The notes: generated by a model not told the origin, from the letters alone. A stretch of DNA of 64,000 bases from Cylindrospermum stagnale PCC 7417 (GCF_000317535.1 NC_020050.1:1-64000); one strand, 5' to 3'; numbered from the stretch's first letter, positions 27,067 through 35,697 are shown. Program-made: numbers and translations.

Positions 27067-29278
27067 TAAAACGCTCCTGGCGCTTCTTTTTCAGAAGCTC
27101 CAAATGATCAGGTTGTAATGATTTATTTTCTTTTGAGTCGGAATTTTTGTTCGGCACAACTGTTTCAGATATAGGAGTTTCTGTCTTAGCTAACTCGAAC
27201 CCCTCGTAGTTGCGTCGTTTAGCCTTCTCGGAGGCTCTGTTTTCCCTAATCCCCGCAACTTTTTGGGTATCGCTTACCCTATTATCAACCGTTACAGAAG
27301 CTAAATTATTAGCTCTGTTGACGACACTTTCAATGTCAGCAATTAAGTCAACACCAGCTTGAATTTCATTGCTTTGACTTTTCTGATAAAGCCACTTTTC
27401 ATAAGCCAGCAAATATTCAATATCATGTATATTTTTATGAGAAAAACGTTCTTCTGGATCTAAAAGAAAGCACTTCTCAAAATCTCTACCATCAGGAGAG
27501 CGGACATAAATAAAATTTGGTTGGCGATAGTCGTAAGAAATATCTAATAATTTCTCGGACTTAGAGAGCAAATTACTTCTAGCTTTCTCAAACCAGAACT
27601 CTTTTAATGCCTTATCACAACTGTAGTACATTCCCTTAAATTTGATGCCACGAGCGGTGATGGTCGCTTTATTACTTGGCATCAAATTTAGCTTGACGAT
27701 ATCTTCAGGAAAAGTCCTGAGTCTACCAGAACGATTTTCTATCCCCCACTTCCATAATTCTATGGGTATGGGATTTACATTATCAGTAATCATCATTTCT
27801 TCCCTATTATAGCTGGCCAGGTAGTGATGATTATTGTGATAGCGAATTAAGTGGATAATAATTTCAGTAAACTGGTCTATGTCAACCCTGCTATCAAGAC
27901 GATAGTCTCGCCCCCCTCTTTGTCTAAAATCTGTGTCTATATAACCAGGTAAAAATGGTTTGACATGACCATGAATGGTACGGAAGTACCTCTCTACTAA
28001 ACCCTTCCAATCAGCACGGTAAGGTGCAGCATTTTCAATCCGGACATTGAGATTCGGGATTAATGTCTCTACTGCCATTCCTGCAAGTTCGCCCCGGTCG
28101 CCCAAAATTGCATCTGGCAGATGGTGGCAAGGCCATTCTGTAGAGGAAATATTAATGCCATATTCCTGACAAAACTGTATTTTATCTGTGGCTGCATTGG
28201 CTAGAGCCATCATTGCTCCTGTCCAAGAAAGTCCCTCTAAACCAACATAAACCCCCACAATCATTCGGCTGAAAACATCAATGATTACATAAATTACTGG
28301 TCTGCCAATAATCCAGTTAGAATTGTACTTGGAAACCAAATATACATCGGCAATTGTGGCATCAATTTGGTATCTAGAACCGGGACCAATGGTTTCCATC
28401 TTAGATGTTCCTAAAATTGCTCTATGCCCCAAAGCAAATCTTTTCGCTCCCTTTCGTTCTGTAATGCTTTTTTTGATATCTGATAGTTCGACTTCATACC
28501 AATATTTCAATTGAGTGAATGTCGGCCGAAGTTCTGGGGGAATTAATAGGGATTTTTTTACCCCATTTTCGTCGTAACGAATCTCTGATGAATAATATTC
28601 CCTAATCATTAATTTATAAGTAGTCCTCAAAGAATTCTGTTTGTTATTGTTGTAAAATTTAGCTATGGATATTCTAAAAATTTTCAGATCATCGTCTGTC
28701 ACATTAATCCCAACACCAATTTCTGGTGTCTGGGCATATTTTCTTGGTCTTCCTCGTTTCTTTTCTCCATATCCCTTTGGCTTTCCGAGACCTCCGCAAT
28801 TTGAATAGTCAGGTAAAAGCGCATTTTGATTTTTCCCTCTCTGCCAGAATCTTCTTAAATATTCATAAACTGTTTTTTCGACTAATTTAGTTTCACTTTT
28901 CCCCTGGTTATATTGTTCAACAACCCGCTTGATGAGAGAACCGCGTGACGAGCGATAGTATATATCCGGTTCTTGTTCAACCAGAGATGAAATTATTGAC
29001 CAAGCCTTTTCTCTATAATCATTTTGGATCTTGGTTAAATCTTCATTACTCAAATGCCTTGCCCAAAGGTCTTGTTTGAGCTTTAATGCTTGTCCCGTAT
29101 GAATTGCAACTCTTATATCTGAAACTTTTTTAGGTTCGGGAAATCCTTTGGGTGCATTTATGTCAAACACAAAGGCAATGTTATAACCAGAATCAATCCA
29201 CAGAACCCTCTCAATTAAGTTGGGAGGGTCTGAGTTTATCCATTCTATGAGGTCGTTGACAAATAAATTGTTATTCAT
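27050..29278 (-). CDS. tnsB: TnsB DDE transposase
   Basis: 742-residue retroviral-integrase-type transposase that binds the repeats at both ends and joins the 3' ends to the target. The catalytic triad is visible: Asp in GSRYQIDATIADVYLV, Asp in DAILGDRGELAG and Glu in WKGLVERYFRTIHG. Upstream are two helix-turn-helix domains (SLIKRVVEQYNQGKSETKLV; RRFWQRGKNQNALLPDYSN); downstream is a Mu-type beta barrel (ITARGIKFKGMYYSCDKAL) and a charged tail ending LLKKKRQERFNEHRE, which in Tn7 contacts TnsC. Its length fits Tn7 TnsB (about 700). Confidence 0.9.
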   Translation of the reverse strand: MNNNLFVNDLIEWINSDPPNLIERVLWIDSGYNIAFVFDINAPKGFPEPKKVSDIRVAIHTGQALKLKQDLWARHLSNEDLTKIQNDYREKAWSIISSLVEQEPDIYYRSSRGSLIKRVVEQYNQGKSETKLVEKTVYEYLRRFWQRGKNQNALLPDYSNCGGLGKPKGYGEKKRGRPRKYAQTPEIGVGINVTDDDLKIFRISIAKFYNNNKQNSLRTTYKLMIREYYSSEIRYDENGVKKSLLIPPELRPTFTQLKYWYEVELSDIKKSITERKGAKRFALGHRAILGTSKMETIGPGSRYQIDATIADVYLVSKYNSNWIIGRPVIYVIIDVFSRMIVGVYVGLEGLSWTGAMMALANAATDKIQFCQEYGINISSTEWPCHHLPDAILGDRGELAGMAVETLIPNLNVRIENAAPYRADWKGLVERYFRTIHGHVKPFLPGYIDTDFRQRGGRDYRLDSRVDIDQFTEIIIHLIRYHNNHHYLASYNREEMMITDNVNPIPIELWKWGIENRSGRLRTFPEDIVKLNLMPSNKATITARGIKFKGMYYSCDKALKEFWFEKARSNLLSKSEKLLDISYDYRQPNFIYVRSPDGRDFEKCFLLDPEERFSHKNIHDIEYLLAYEKWLYQKSQSNEIQAGVDLIADIESVVNRANNLASVTVDNRVSDTQKVAGIRENRASEKAKRRNYEGFELAKTETPISETVVPNKNSDSKENKSLQPDHLELLKKKRQERFNEHRE

Positions 29279-29300
29279 TTCAATTTTGAAGGCTGCCTGA

Positions 29301-29438
29301 TTATTTAATAATAATTTTTTGAATTGCTTGAGATGAAGGACAGCTAGATATTTTGGTTGATTCCATATCCATTAATATTTCTTTGGTGGCAAGCAGATGC
29401 TTAAAAAGCATTAGTGATGTCCCGGCTTCTATATTCAT
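29301..29438 (-). CDS. Possible small protein between tnsA and tnsB
   Basis: 45-residue minus-strand frame, MNIEAGTSLMLFKHLLATKE, then ILMDMESTKISSCPSSQAIQ, in the 200-base gap between tnsA and tnsB. A GTG at 29,462 would extend it by eight residues (VTTALDRE). No strong ribosome site. It could be a genuine accessory peptide or a chance frame. Confidence 0.3.
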   Translation of the reverse strand: MNIEAGTSLMLFKHLLATKEILMDMESTKISSCPSSQAIQKIIIK

Positions 29439-29478
29439 TTCTCTGTCTAAAGCTGTTGTCACTTTGTTGATAGTGGCA

Positions 29479-30123
29479 CTACTTTTTTTGGAGCCGAGAC
29501 TTTAAAATACTTGAGAGCGAACGTAGTTCCTCAACTGCCATTTCGGTAGTCGCCTCTAATGAGTAGGAAGAATGAATCCACTCGATATTCAGAGCTAAAA
29601 GCCTGGGGATTTCTTTTTCCGTTACAATTCCCCAGTCAATATTTTGGTCAGCATAATAGCGTCTTTCTAACTCAAATTTCTCAGCTACTGATTTTTTTTC
29701 CAAATCTGAAGATGGCTTGACTGTTCGAGCAATTTGAACTGACTTACCCAATTCATTGATTGTTAGCATGAAGTCAGTAGTTAAAACGTAGGGTGTACCG
29801 CTAACTGGGTCAGTGGGGTATTTCATTCCCATGTCACTAGCGATACTTGTACATAAGTCCAGGTCGAGCAGGGGGAATTGCTCCCTGATATCTACGACAA
29901 TATCTGACCACTCGAACAAGTAAAATAGCCGCCGCTCGTGGTCTGATAAGAAATGATGCACTCGATTGGTCTTCCAACCAGGGCGTATTGCGGATCTGCC
30001 CATTGACGGGAAGTCAGAGACGGTGATCCAAGGCTTGTAGTTCTCCCCACTACCTTGACCGCGACCTTCTTTGATGTAGCGTTCAAACTTGGCCTCGGTC
30101 CACTCCTGCCTACCTCTCGCCAT
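29479..30123 (-). CDS. tnsA: TnsA endonuclease
   Basis: 214 residues from MARGRQEWTEAKFERYIKEG. TnsA cuts the 5' strands so that the element moves by cut-and-paste. The restriction-endonuclease fold shows Glu in FLSDHERRLFYLFEWSD, LDIREQFPLLD-like VDIREQFPLLDLDLC, Asp in YVLTTDFMLTINE and the basic VQIARTVKPSSDL carrying the Lys. The C-terminal part WGIVTEKEIPRLLALNIEWI is the TnsC-contact domain. I chose the ATG at 30,123; a start at 30,159 would add 12 residues. Its promoter region overlaps the TnsB-binding repeats of the right end, which suggests self-regulation by TnsB. Confidence 0.9.
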   Translation of the reverse strand: MARGRQEWTEAKFERYIKEGRGQGSGENYKPWITVSDFPSMGRSAIRPGWKTNRVHHFLSDHERRLFYLFEWSDIVVDIREQFPLLDLDLCTSIASDMGMKYPTDPVSGTPYVLTTDFMLTINELGKSVQIARTVKPSSDLEKKSVAEKFELERRYYADQNIDWGIVTEKEIPRLLALNIEWIHSSYSLEATTEMAVEELRSLSSILKSRLQKK

Positions 30124-30168
30124 AAAGCTTGCCTTTCTGGATCTGCCCAGATCATGCACATCCAGAAA

Positions 30169-30234
30169 TTGTAGAACTTTTTTATTTATTGTTGGACTTT
30201 TTTATTTATTGTTGAACTTTATTATTCTTCTACA
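30169..30234. repeat. Right end of the Tn7-like element with TnsB-type sites
   Basis: Three closely packed sites, about 20 bases apart: ttgtagaactttttt (30,169), ttgttggactttttt (30,189) and ttgttgaactttatt (30,209), ending in tctaca at 30,234. Close packing on the tnsA side mirrors Tn7's right end. Confidence 0.82.
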
Positions 30235-30359
30235 CTAGGGAATCGAGATTTTAATCGGAGATGTAGTCGGACAAAAGATAATTGTTACTTATTTTGTATA
30301 GTCGTGGTAGAATATGTTTGAGCCTACTCCAAAACATGGATTTTGACCGAGAAGATTCA

Positions 30360-30600
30360 AGGCGGCTAAAGCCGCAGCCGCATTCCTCCCCATGTCTGAC
30401 CGCTCGTGTTCGGTGATGGGCACTCAGACCACACCCTGGTGATGGTTTGGGAAGGTTGCCCAGTACGAAGAAAAAATGAAGCGGCGCTCCGCGCAGTGCC
30501 GAACGCGAACAGCGTCTCGTAGAGCACAGAAGGCGATGACGCGGAGCGATCGCTTTTAGCGATCGCATCTGGAGGAGGTGATGGCACAGAGCACCCACCT
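30360..30600. repeat. GC-rich block of dispersed repeats
   Basis: The stretch 30,240-30,639 holds no supported gene. It contains ggcggctaaagccgcagccg, gcggcgctccgcgc, a cgcgaacagcgtctcgtaga tract and two HIP1 octamers bracketing ttta (gcgatcgcttttagcgatcgc). These are typical of repeat clusters in Nostoc intergenic DNA. Reading frames through it are artefacts of the repeats. Confidence 0.5.
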
Positions 30601-30639
30601 GACCACAAACGCGGGAACGATTAGATTTGAGGAAATCTT

Positions 30640-31296
30640 ATGACTGCACAGCACCGTCTGCCCATTCTCAAACCGAATGAGACTTACACATTCCGCAAAT
30701 ACTTTGATTTAAGATTTGCTCCAGCCGATATTTTGCAGGAGTTGGGAGCAAGTTTAACCAAAGCAAAAATTAATTTACCAGTTAATACCAATAAAATTCC
30801 GCGGCTTGTAGATTTGCAGGGGCGTTTAGAAGAAGCAATCAGGCGCGTCAGTCTCACAAGTGAAGCTGCACGACGAGAAGTATTGATTGCTCCCATCTTA
30901 TTAGAAGTTGCACACATCACTGAATCAATGATTAATATTGAATATCCCATTGAGGTTAACCAATTTCTGCGTGGCGATTTGGACTATTACCTGCAATCTC
31001 AGCATGGAGTATTAGTTGTAGAAGCAAAACAAGCCGACCTGACGCGAGGGTTTACACAGCTGGCAGTCGAATTAATTGCCCTTGATCAATGGATCGAATC
31101 AGATGAACCAGTATTGTATGGCGCAGTGACAACAGGTGATATTTGGCATTTTGGTAGTTTTCAACGTCAAAATAGGTTGGTAAGTCAAGACTTAATGTTG
31201 TATCGAGTACCGACTGATTTAGAAGCATTAATGCAGATTCTGGTCGGAATTCTCAGTGAAACCAATAATAATTCAACTGCTGTTGAAAGTGCTTAA
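30640..31296 (+). CDS. PD-(D/E)XK nuclease-like protein
   Basis: 218 residues. Residues around 105-130 read FLRGDLDYYLQSQHGVLVVE then AKQADLTRGF, the Asp...(hydrophobic)-Glu-x-Lys pattern of PD-(D/E)XK nucleases, with a following helix QLAVELIALDQ. The N-terminal half is helical (LVDLQGRLEEAIRRVSLTSE). Nuclease activity is inferred from this pattern only. A nucleotidyltransferase gene follows 32 bases later on the same strand, so they may act as a pair. Similar proteins in cyanobacteria are annotated as hypothetical. Confidence 0.6.
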   Translation: MTAQHRLPILKPNETYTFRKYFDLRFAPADILQELGASLTKAKINLPVNTNKIPRLVDLQGRLEEAIRRVSLTSEAARREVLIAPILLEVAHITESMINIEYPIEVNQFLRGDLDYYLQSQHGVLVVEAKQADLTRGFTQLAVELIALDQWIESDEPVLYGAVTTGDIWHFGSFQRQNRLVSQDLMLYRVPTDLEALMQILVGILSETNNNSTAVESA

Positions 31297-31328
31297 ACAA
31301 ATCGCATAATAAAAATCGTTTCTTTAAC

Positions 31329-32231
31329 ATGATTGAAAAAATCAGCCTGATTAATTCAGAGACTAAAAAAGTCCCATCTTTATCAAGAATTACCAAACCG
31401 AATTATCACCCGCAAGCAACTGATACAGCCATAGAGGTGGATATTTATCTGTTTGCTAGATTGCGACAGCTATCACTAAAGCAACGCATAGAAATGTTTA
31501 TTGCCCATGATTCTGGGGTAAAAAAACTTTGCCTAGCAGGAATTAAATCTCGACATCGTAATGTTCCTGTAGAGAAAATTCGTTGTATATTTGCTCATGC
31601 TGTCCTCGGAGAAAAACTTGCTCCTGATTTTCAACCAAAAGGTATTAATGAACGTATGTGGGTTCAAGATTCAATTACGCTCGCAGGCGAACTTCACCAA
31701 CTTTTTGAGTCAATAAATATCTCTTACTACGTTAGTGGAGGTATAGCCAGTTCTATTCATGGTGAACCTCGCTCGACTCGTGATTTGGATTTGGTGATTG
31801 AAGTCCAGCCTGAGCAAATTGATTTGTTGGTAAGGACACTAGAAACTGCTGGATATTATTGTCCAACAGGTGCGGTAGAATCTTTAAAACGAAAGCAAGA
31901 ACAAATGCTCAACATCACGCATACTGAAACTATCGCCAATGCTGACCTGTATATCAGTGATACTTCATCTTATGCAGTATCGCAGATGTCTCGACGGATG
32001 TTAATTGATATAGATGGAATAGCTTCATTTTGGGTGGCTTCACCTGAGGATATAATTTTGCAGAAGTTGCGATGGGGAAAGGGAAGTAAATCAGAAAAAC
32101 AGTGGCGTGATGTTCTGGGGATACTCAAGTTGCAAGCAGAAAATTTGGATTATGGTTATCTAGCAGATTGGGCCGAAAGTTTAGATTTAGTTGATCCTCT
32201 GAGTGAAATATTAACTCAAGCTAAGATATGA
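31329..32231 (+). CDS. Nucleotidyltransferase-fold protein
   Basis: 300 residues. YYVSGGIASSIHGEPRSTRD continuing LDLVIEV is the catalytic loop of the polymerase-beta-like nucleotidyltransferases (GGxxS...DxD), and the later SPEDIILQKLRWGK matches the C-terminal helix of AbiEii/DUF6036-type enzymes. The first 100 residues (FARLRQLSLKQRIEMFIAHD, AGIKSRHRNVPVEKIRC) form an extra helical domain. Members of this group transfer nucleotides to RNA, tRNA or partner proteins in toxin-antitoxin and phage-defence systems. The substrate is unknown here. It lies in one unit with the nuclease-like gene. Confidence 0.7.
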   Translation: MIEKISLINSETKKVPSLSRITKPNYHPQATDTAIEVDIYLFARLRQLSLKQRIEMFIAHDSGVKKLCLAGIKSRHRNVPVEKIRCIFAHAVLGEKLAPDFQPKGINERMWVQDSITLAGELHQLFESINISYYVSGGIASSIHGEPRSTRDLDLVIEVQPEQIDLLVRTLETAGYYCPTGAVESLKRKQEQMLNITHTETIANADLYISDTSSYAVSQMSRRMLIDIDGIASFWVASPEDIILQKLRWGKGSKSEKQWRDVLGILKLQAENLDYGYLADWAESLDLVDPLSEILTQAKI

Positions 32232-32390
32232 AAGGTTGTGTAAACAGAATCAAAAATTTCTTAATACTAATACTTGATGTAGATTGACATGATCTGAGAA
32301 ATGAAAATCCTATGTTGCCAGGAATTAAGGAATCATGAACTAAGCATTTCACATAAAATTGGTATAACGGTATAAGTAGGTAGACAGAGG

Positions 32391-32412
32391 AAAACAAAAT
32401 ATATTTTGTTTT
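32391..32412. repeat. Perfect 22-bp palindrome
   Basis: aaaacaaaata / tattttgtttt, with no loop, in the 390-base gap between the nucleotidyltransferase and the recombinase. Flanking taagtaggtagac (32,373) and its rough complement near 32,497 suggest a decayed MITE of about 130 bp. The sequence ataagtaggta also borders the MITE at 10,584. Confidence 0.45.
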
Positions 32413-32621
32413 GTAAAATGGCTAAAACGCAACCAGAATAACGCATCAAAGCAACTTTATATATCGTTTCATATTTTGGTTATGTCACGTTCATCTACTT
32501 AGCTGATGCATACAAAATTTAAAAGGATACCAATTTTAAAAATGGTTATGACAGATGGAGCGCCCAAAAACTTATCCAGCAACTTTTGCAAAATCCAAAA
32601 CGGTATGAGGTAAATTTATCA

Positions 32622-33656
32622 ATGGTTTATAGTGATAGTTCTGCTCCTTTACCACCCATTAAACTCATTCCCCTTGATGACGAAACTGCAAATATTACTA
32701 ATATACAGTGCAGAGGAATTAATAGAAAGATAAAAACCACTGCACCAACGGACATAAGGTGGGTAAAGGTACAGGAATTTTTACGCAGTAATAACTTTGC
32801 ACTCAACAGCCGCAAGTTATATGAACGGGAACTAAAACGGTTTTTAGGTTGGACAGAACTGCACTATCATGAGTTGCGCTCCCGGCATCTGGCACAATAC
32901 AAAGAATATCTAATGACTGAAGCCTATATAGAGGGAGATAAACCTCTTTCCAAAAGTAGTATCAATGCGGGGTTGGCGGCAATTAAAAGTTTCTTTAAAT
33001 GGTTTATTATCACCTATCCAGAGATTATTGCTACCAATCCCACACTGGGGATAAAGCTGGAAAAAGTACCCGTGCCGCCAGCACAGAGTTTAACTGAGAA
33101 AGAAATGCAACAGGTATGGGTAGCTTTGGAGTTTTTGGGAGAAACAAAGCAGCGAGATATTGTACTCATTCACATTCTCAATCATGGACTCCGTGCTGGG
33201 GAAGTGGTTAATTTAAATGTTGGTTCGTTTGATGGCAAGTTGCTGTTTTTACCTGATACGAAAACTAATGAACCACGTCTAGTTCCGTTACGTTCATATA
33301 GTCGGGAAGTAATTGCTGAGTATCTGCAATTTCGTGAGGAGCAGGGTGAGGTATTGACTAGCCTTAGTCCATTGCTAATTTCACACCATCATTCACACAA
33401 GGGGAAACGGTTAAGTTATCACGGTATTTATTTTGCAGTAGAGAAAATAGGAGAAATTGCCGGGATTGATAATTTACATCCCCATGCTTTTCGTCATACT
33501 TATGCTACTGATTTATTGTTATTAGGTGTTGACCCTAGTCATGCACGTAAGTTGACGGGACATCAAAGTGAGAAAGCTTTCCGGCGGTATACTCTGCGTA
33601 GTGAACAAGAAGCTGCTATCTCGGCTTATTATCGTGCTATTGGTGAAGAAGTATAA
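32622..33656 (+). CDS. Tyrosine recombinase (XerC/D-like)
   Basis: 344 residues from MVYSDSSAPLPP. The core-binding domain includes NFALNSRKLYERELKRFLGW and KSSINAGLAAIKSFFKWF. Catalytic residues: Arg in LNHGLRAGEVVNL, the HxxR box in HPHAFRHTYATDLL, and GHQSEKAFRRY with the Tyr in TLRSEQEAAISAYYR or nearby. An upstream TTG (32,586) would add 12 residues. It is unrelated in detail to the recombinase at 18,339. Together with the genes that follow it looks like the integration and regulation end of a mobile island. Confidence 0.88.
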   Translation: MVYSDSSAPLPPIKLIPLDDETANITNIQCRGINRKIKTTAPTDIRWVKVQEFLRSNNFALNSRKLYERELKRFLGWTELHYHELRSRHLAQYKEYLMTEAYIEGDKPLSKSSINAGLAAIKSFFKWFIITYPEIIATNPTLGIKLEKVPVPPAQSLTEKEMQQVWVALEFLGETKQRDIVLIHILNHGLRAGEVVNLNVGSFDGKLLFLPDTKTNEPRLVPLRSYSREVIAEYLQFREEQGEVLTSLSPLLISHHHSHKGKRLSYHGIYFAVEKIGEIAGIDNLHPHAFRHTYATDLLLLGVDPSHARKLTGHQSEKAFRRYTLRSEQEAAISAYYRAIGEEV

Positions 33657-33765
33657 ATAGTATAACAATTATAAATCATTTGTGTATGGGAGAATGGCTG
33701 AAAAACTTATAAATATTAGTCAACATTTTAGTTGGCATATTGAGCAATTGAATATAGGTGTATAA

Positions 33766-34236
33766 ATGCCAAGACCACTTAATCCAAAATGTCAGTTATG
33801 CTCTAAATTTTCAACAACACAAGCAAAAGTTTTACATGGTTCAGAAGGTGATGGTTGTTGGAATCCTCATGTATGTCATAATCGCCGTTCTTTTTATCGC
33901 CAGCGTATAAAGCAGGATGCAGATGTTGAAACAGTGAATGTGGAACCACCTGCGACATATTTTGCAGTGCTTTACTTATATAAGGAACCGGGAGATAAAC
34001 CGTTACATGCTTTGGGTGCCCAATTATGGCATGGACAAAAACCTATTTGTCGTCTTGAACCAATCCATTGCTTTGGGTTAACAGCAGGTAAAATTAAAAC
34101 CTATACTGAGCAGGTGTTGCAAGCTTTTTCTCGGCAATATGAAATTCCGTTGTCTCAATATAAGGAGATGTTCGAGGTTAGCCCCATCCACTGTCCAGTG
34201 CGTCCTTGCCCATTGCATCCGGAGTTATCAAGATGA
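33766..34236 (+). CDS. Cys-rich cyanobacterial protein, unknown
   Basis: 156 residues. It opens with a zinc-ribbon-like set of cysteines (NPKCQLCSKFSTTQ, GDGCWNPHVCHNRRSFYRQR) and closes with another (SPIHCPVRPCPLHPELSR). The middle, LYKEPGDKPLHALGAQLWHG, looks like a beta domain. I do not recognise a function; it recurs in cyanobacterial mobile islands as far as I can judge by style. Its TGA overlaps the next gene's ATG (ATGA), so the pair is translationally coupled. Confidence 0.6.
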   Translation: MPRPLNPKCQLCSKFSTTQAKVLHGSEGDGCWNPHVCHNRRSFYRQRIKQDADVETVNVEPPATYFAVLYLYKEPGDKPLHALGAQLWHGQKPICRLEPIHCFGLTAGKIKTYTEQVLQAFSRQYEIPLSQYKEMFEVSPIHCPVRPCPLHPELSR

Positions 34237-34928
34237 GTGCATATCGACAACTCACTATCTGGGATGTACTTGATGAGCTTTCAGAATCTCCACCCACTTC
34301 ATCATTGAATGCTGTGTGGGAGTGTTTGGATGCAGAACTCTGGGAGTTGCCTGTGGAAGCACAGTTGTCAACTGCGGGTGCGGCGTTTAGTCAAATTGCC
34401 CAAATTCTTAGAGAACGGGCGAATATGCTGTTGCAAGATGTGAGCGACAGTCGAAATCTTGATGGGCCTATTGTCAGTACTGATATGTTTGCTGGGTTGG
34501 TGCGAACTACAATGCAGCTGGATTTAGATGATTTGATAGAAATTGAAGTGCCGCAAATATTTAAGGCACATGGTACACATCAATTTTCTCATATTAGCAG
34601 TAAGGGTGATTCTGTGGCAGCACCTGTTGAAAAGGGTCAGGTGTTGGCAATGCTGGAACAAATCACCTGTGTGGAAGATGTGCATGAATTGGCGGGTGAT
34701 GAAGATGTAGAAGGATGGCAAAGGGCGATCGCTAATTATTTAACTCGGACTCCCGGTGAGATTTCTTTAACTAGGTTACAATCTGTGTTGCAAATGCCAT
34801 TAGTGGAGGTGTGGTTGGGATTGTTACTGGGTGGTTTTACTTTGGAGCAGCGTGGCGATTTTTATGAAAGTCAGGATGTATGGATTATTGCTGGCAGGGA
34901 AAAAGGAAAAAATCCAAATTTTTTCTAG
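34233..34928 (+). CDS. Cyanobacterial hypothetical protein coupled to the Cys-rich gene
   Basis: 231 residues from MSAYRQLTIWDVLDELSESP. Mainly helical: LSTAGAAFSQIAQILRERAN, then DDLIEIEVPQIF, and a C-terminal winged-helix-like part LTRTPGEISLTRLQSVLQM followed by VEVWLGLLLGGFTLEQRGDF. No catalytic motif is seen. The ATG overlaps the upstream stop, with ggag eight bases before it. It lies just before a duplicated operator and a ribbon-helix-helix regulator, so it may be part of the same accessory operon. Confidence 0.6.
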   Translation: MSAYRQLTIWDVLDELSESPPTSSLNAVWECLDAELWELPVEAQLSTAGAAFSQIAQILRERANMLLQDVSDSRNLDGPIVSTDMFAGLVRTTMQLDLDDLIEIEVPQIFKAHGTHQFSHISSKGDSVAAPVEKGQVLAMLEQITCVEDVHELAGDEDVEGWQRAIANYLTRTPGEISLTRLQSVLQMPLVEVWLGLLLGGFTLEQRGDFYESQDVWIIAGREKGKNPNFF

Positions 34929-35066
34929 TGACGCTCCCTTACCGCCCTTATTTGTCTATACTTTAGTGTATAAGATGGTGTAGACATGGTGATTTCTTCT
35001 AGTGGCGCTTCCCTTACCGTCCTTATTTGTCTATACTTAAGTGCATAAGATGGTGTAGACATAGTG
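34921..35066 (+). promoter_or_regulatory. Duplicated operator/promoter before the RHH gene
   Basis: Two direct copies of about 70 bases (34,921-34,991 and 34,995-35,066), about 90% alike. Each holds a dyad, tgtctatac...gtgtagaca, with an inner atac/gtat pair, and each ends just at a gtg. The second copy runs straight into the GTG start of the ribbon-helix-helix gene. The layout suggests binding of that protein to its own promoter. Confidence 0.65.
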
Positions 35067-35675
35067 AAAAAAGTTGAACGCGAATCAATAAATTTTAAAC
35101 TGCCTAAGCCTTTGGTCGAAGCCCTCAGGGCTAAAGCCAGAGAACTTGAAACCACAGCCACGGATTTAGTTATTCGGGGGCTACACCATGTTCTGAGTTT
35201 GACTGCTGAAGATACAGACAATGGTATAGATACTAATGTAGAAACTCGTCTACAGGAACTGGAAACTCAACTTATCCTAGTCGCTTCTCGTATTGAGGGG
35301 CGTGTAGACAACGGTGGAGACGATGACTTAAAACAAAGATTTTTACAGTTTGAGCAAAAGACTGAAGCGATAGCGAAGCGCTCCGAAGAAATCGCTTTGA
35401 GATTGGCACAAATTGAAGGGGCAATCTCTTTACTATCCCAGCGCTCGTCAACTCCTCAGAAAAGGCAATCGTACCAATATCACCCACCGCAGCTTGAACT
35501 ACAAGCTTATACGGGGGAAAATCTGGCTAAAAGATTGGGTATCGATGCGGCAACTTTGAAACGGGAGCTTCATAATCAGAGTTCTAAGGATTTTGAAAGG
35601 TGGTGCAGGTCGAAAGATCCTGGTTCTGTCGGGTGGCGGTTTGGTGACGATGGACTCTTCCACCCCATCAAATGA
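35064..35675 (+). CDS. Ribbon-helix-helix (CopG-like) regulator
   Basis: 203 residues. The N-terminus INFKLPKPLVEALRAKAREL followed by TTATDLVIRGLHHVL is a ribbon-helix-helix domain. The middle is a coiled coil (LQELETQLILVASRIEG; LKQRFLQFEQKTEAIAKR), and the C-terminal part has LAKRLGIDAATLKRELHNQS followed by RWCRSKDPGSVGWRF, a small second DNA-binding module. The size and build resemble regulators from cyanobacterial plasmids. The GTG start is set by the second copy of the upstream repeat. Autoregulation is inferred from the duplicated dyad. Confidence 0.75.
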   Translation: MKKVERESINFKLPKPLVEALRAKARELETTATDLVIRGLHHVLSLTAEDTDNGIDTNVETRLQELETQLILVASRIEGRVDNGGDDDLKQRFLQFEQKTEAIAKRSEEIALRLAQIEGAISLLSQRSSTPQKRQSYQYHPPQLELQAYTGENLAKRLGIDAATLKRELHNQSSKDFERWCRSKDPGSVGWRFGDDGLFHPIK

Positions 35676-35697
35676 TGGTTATGGCTGCAAAAAGATG

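Larger units (their letters stand above)
23867..30234 (-). mobile_element. Compact Tn7-like transposon (tnsABCD), no cargo
   Basis: 6,368 bp. Left end TGTAGAGGAATAATAAAG and right end, read inward, TGTAGAAGAATAATAAAG differ by one base. Both end in TGT...ACA as in Tn7 and are flanked by the same 5 bases, ctagg (23,862-23,866 and 30,235-30,239), the 5-bp target duplication expected of Tn7. Inside are tnsA, tnsB, tnsC and tnsD in the Tn7 order, with tnsA next to one end. There is no room for cargo. All four reading frames are open, so it looks recently active. Confidence 0.92.

Noticed and set aside
13136-30234. CRISPR-associated transposon (CAST)
   Set aside because: TnsAB and TnsABCD proteins suggested it, but there is no cas gene, no CRISPR array and the TnsD is the long, site-specific type.
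30251-30608. Minus-strand frames of 115 and 80 residues
   Set aside because: Composed of GC-rich dispersed repeats and HIP1 octamers; no protein-like signal.
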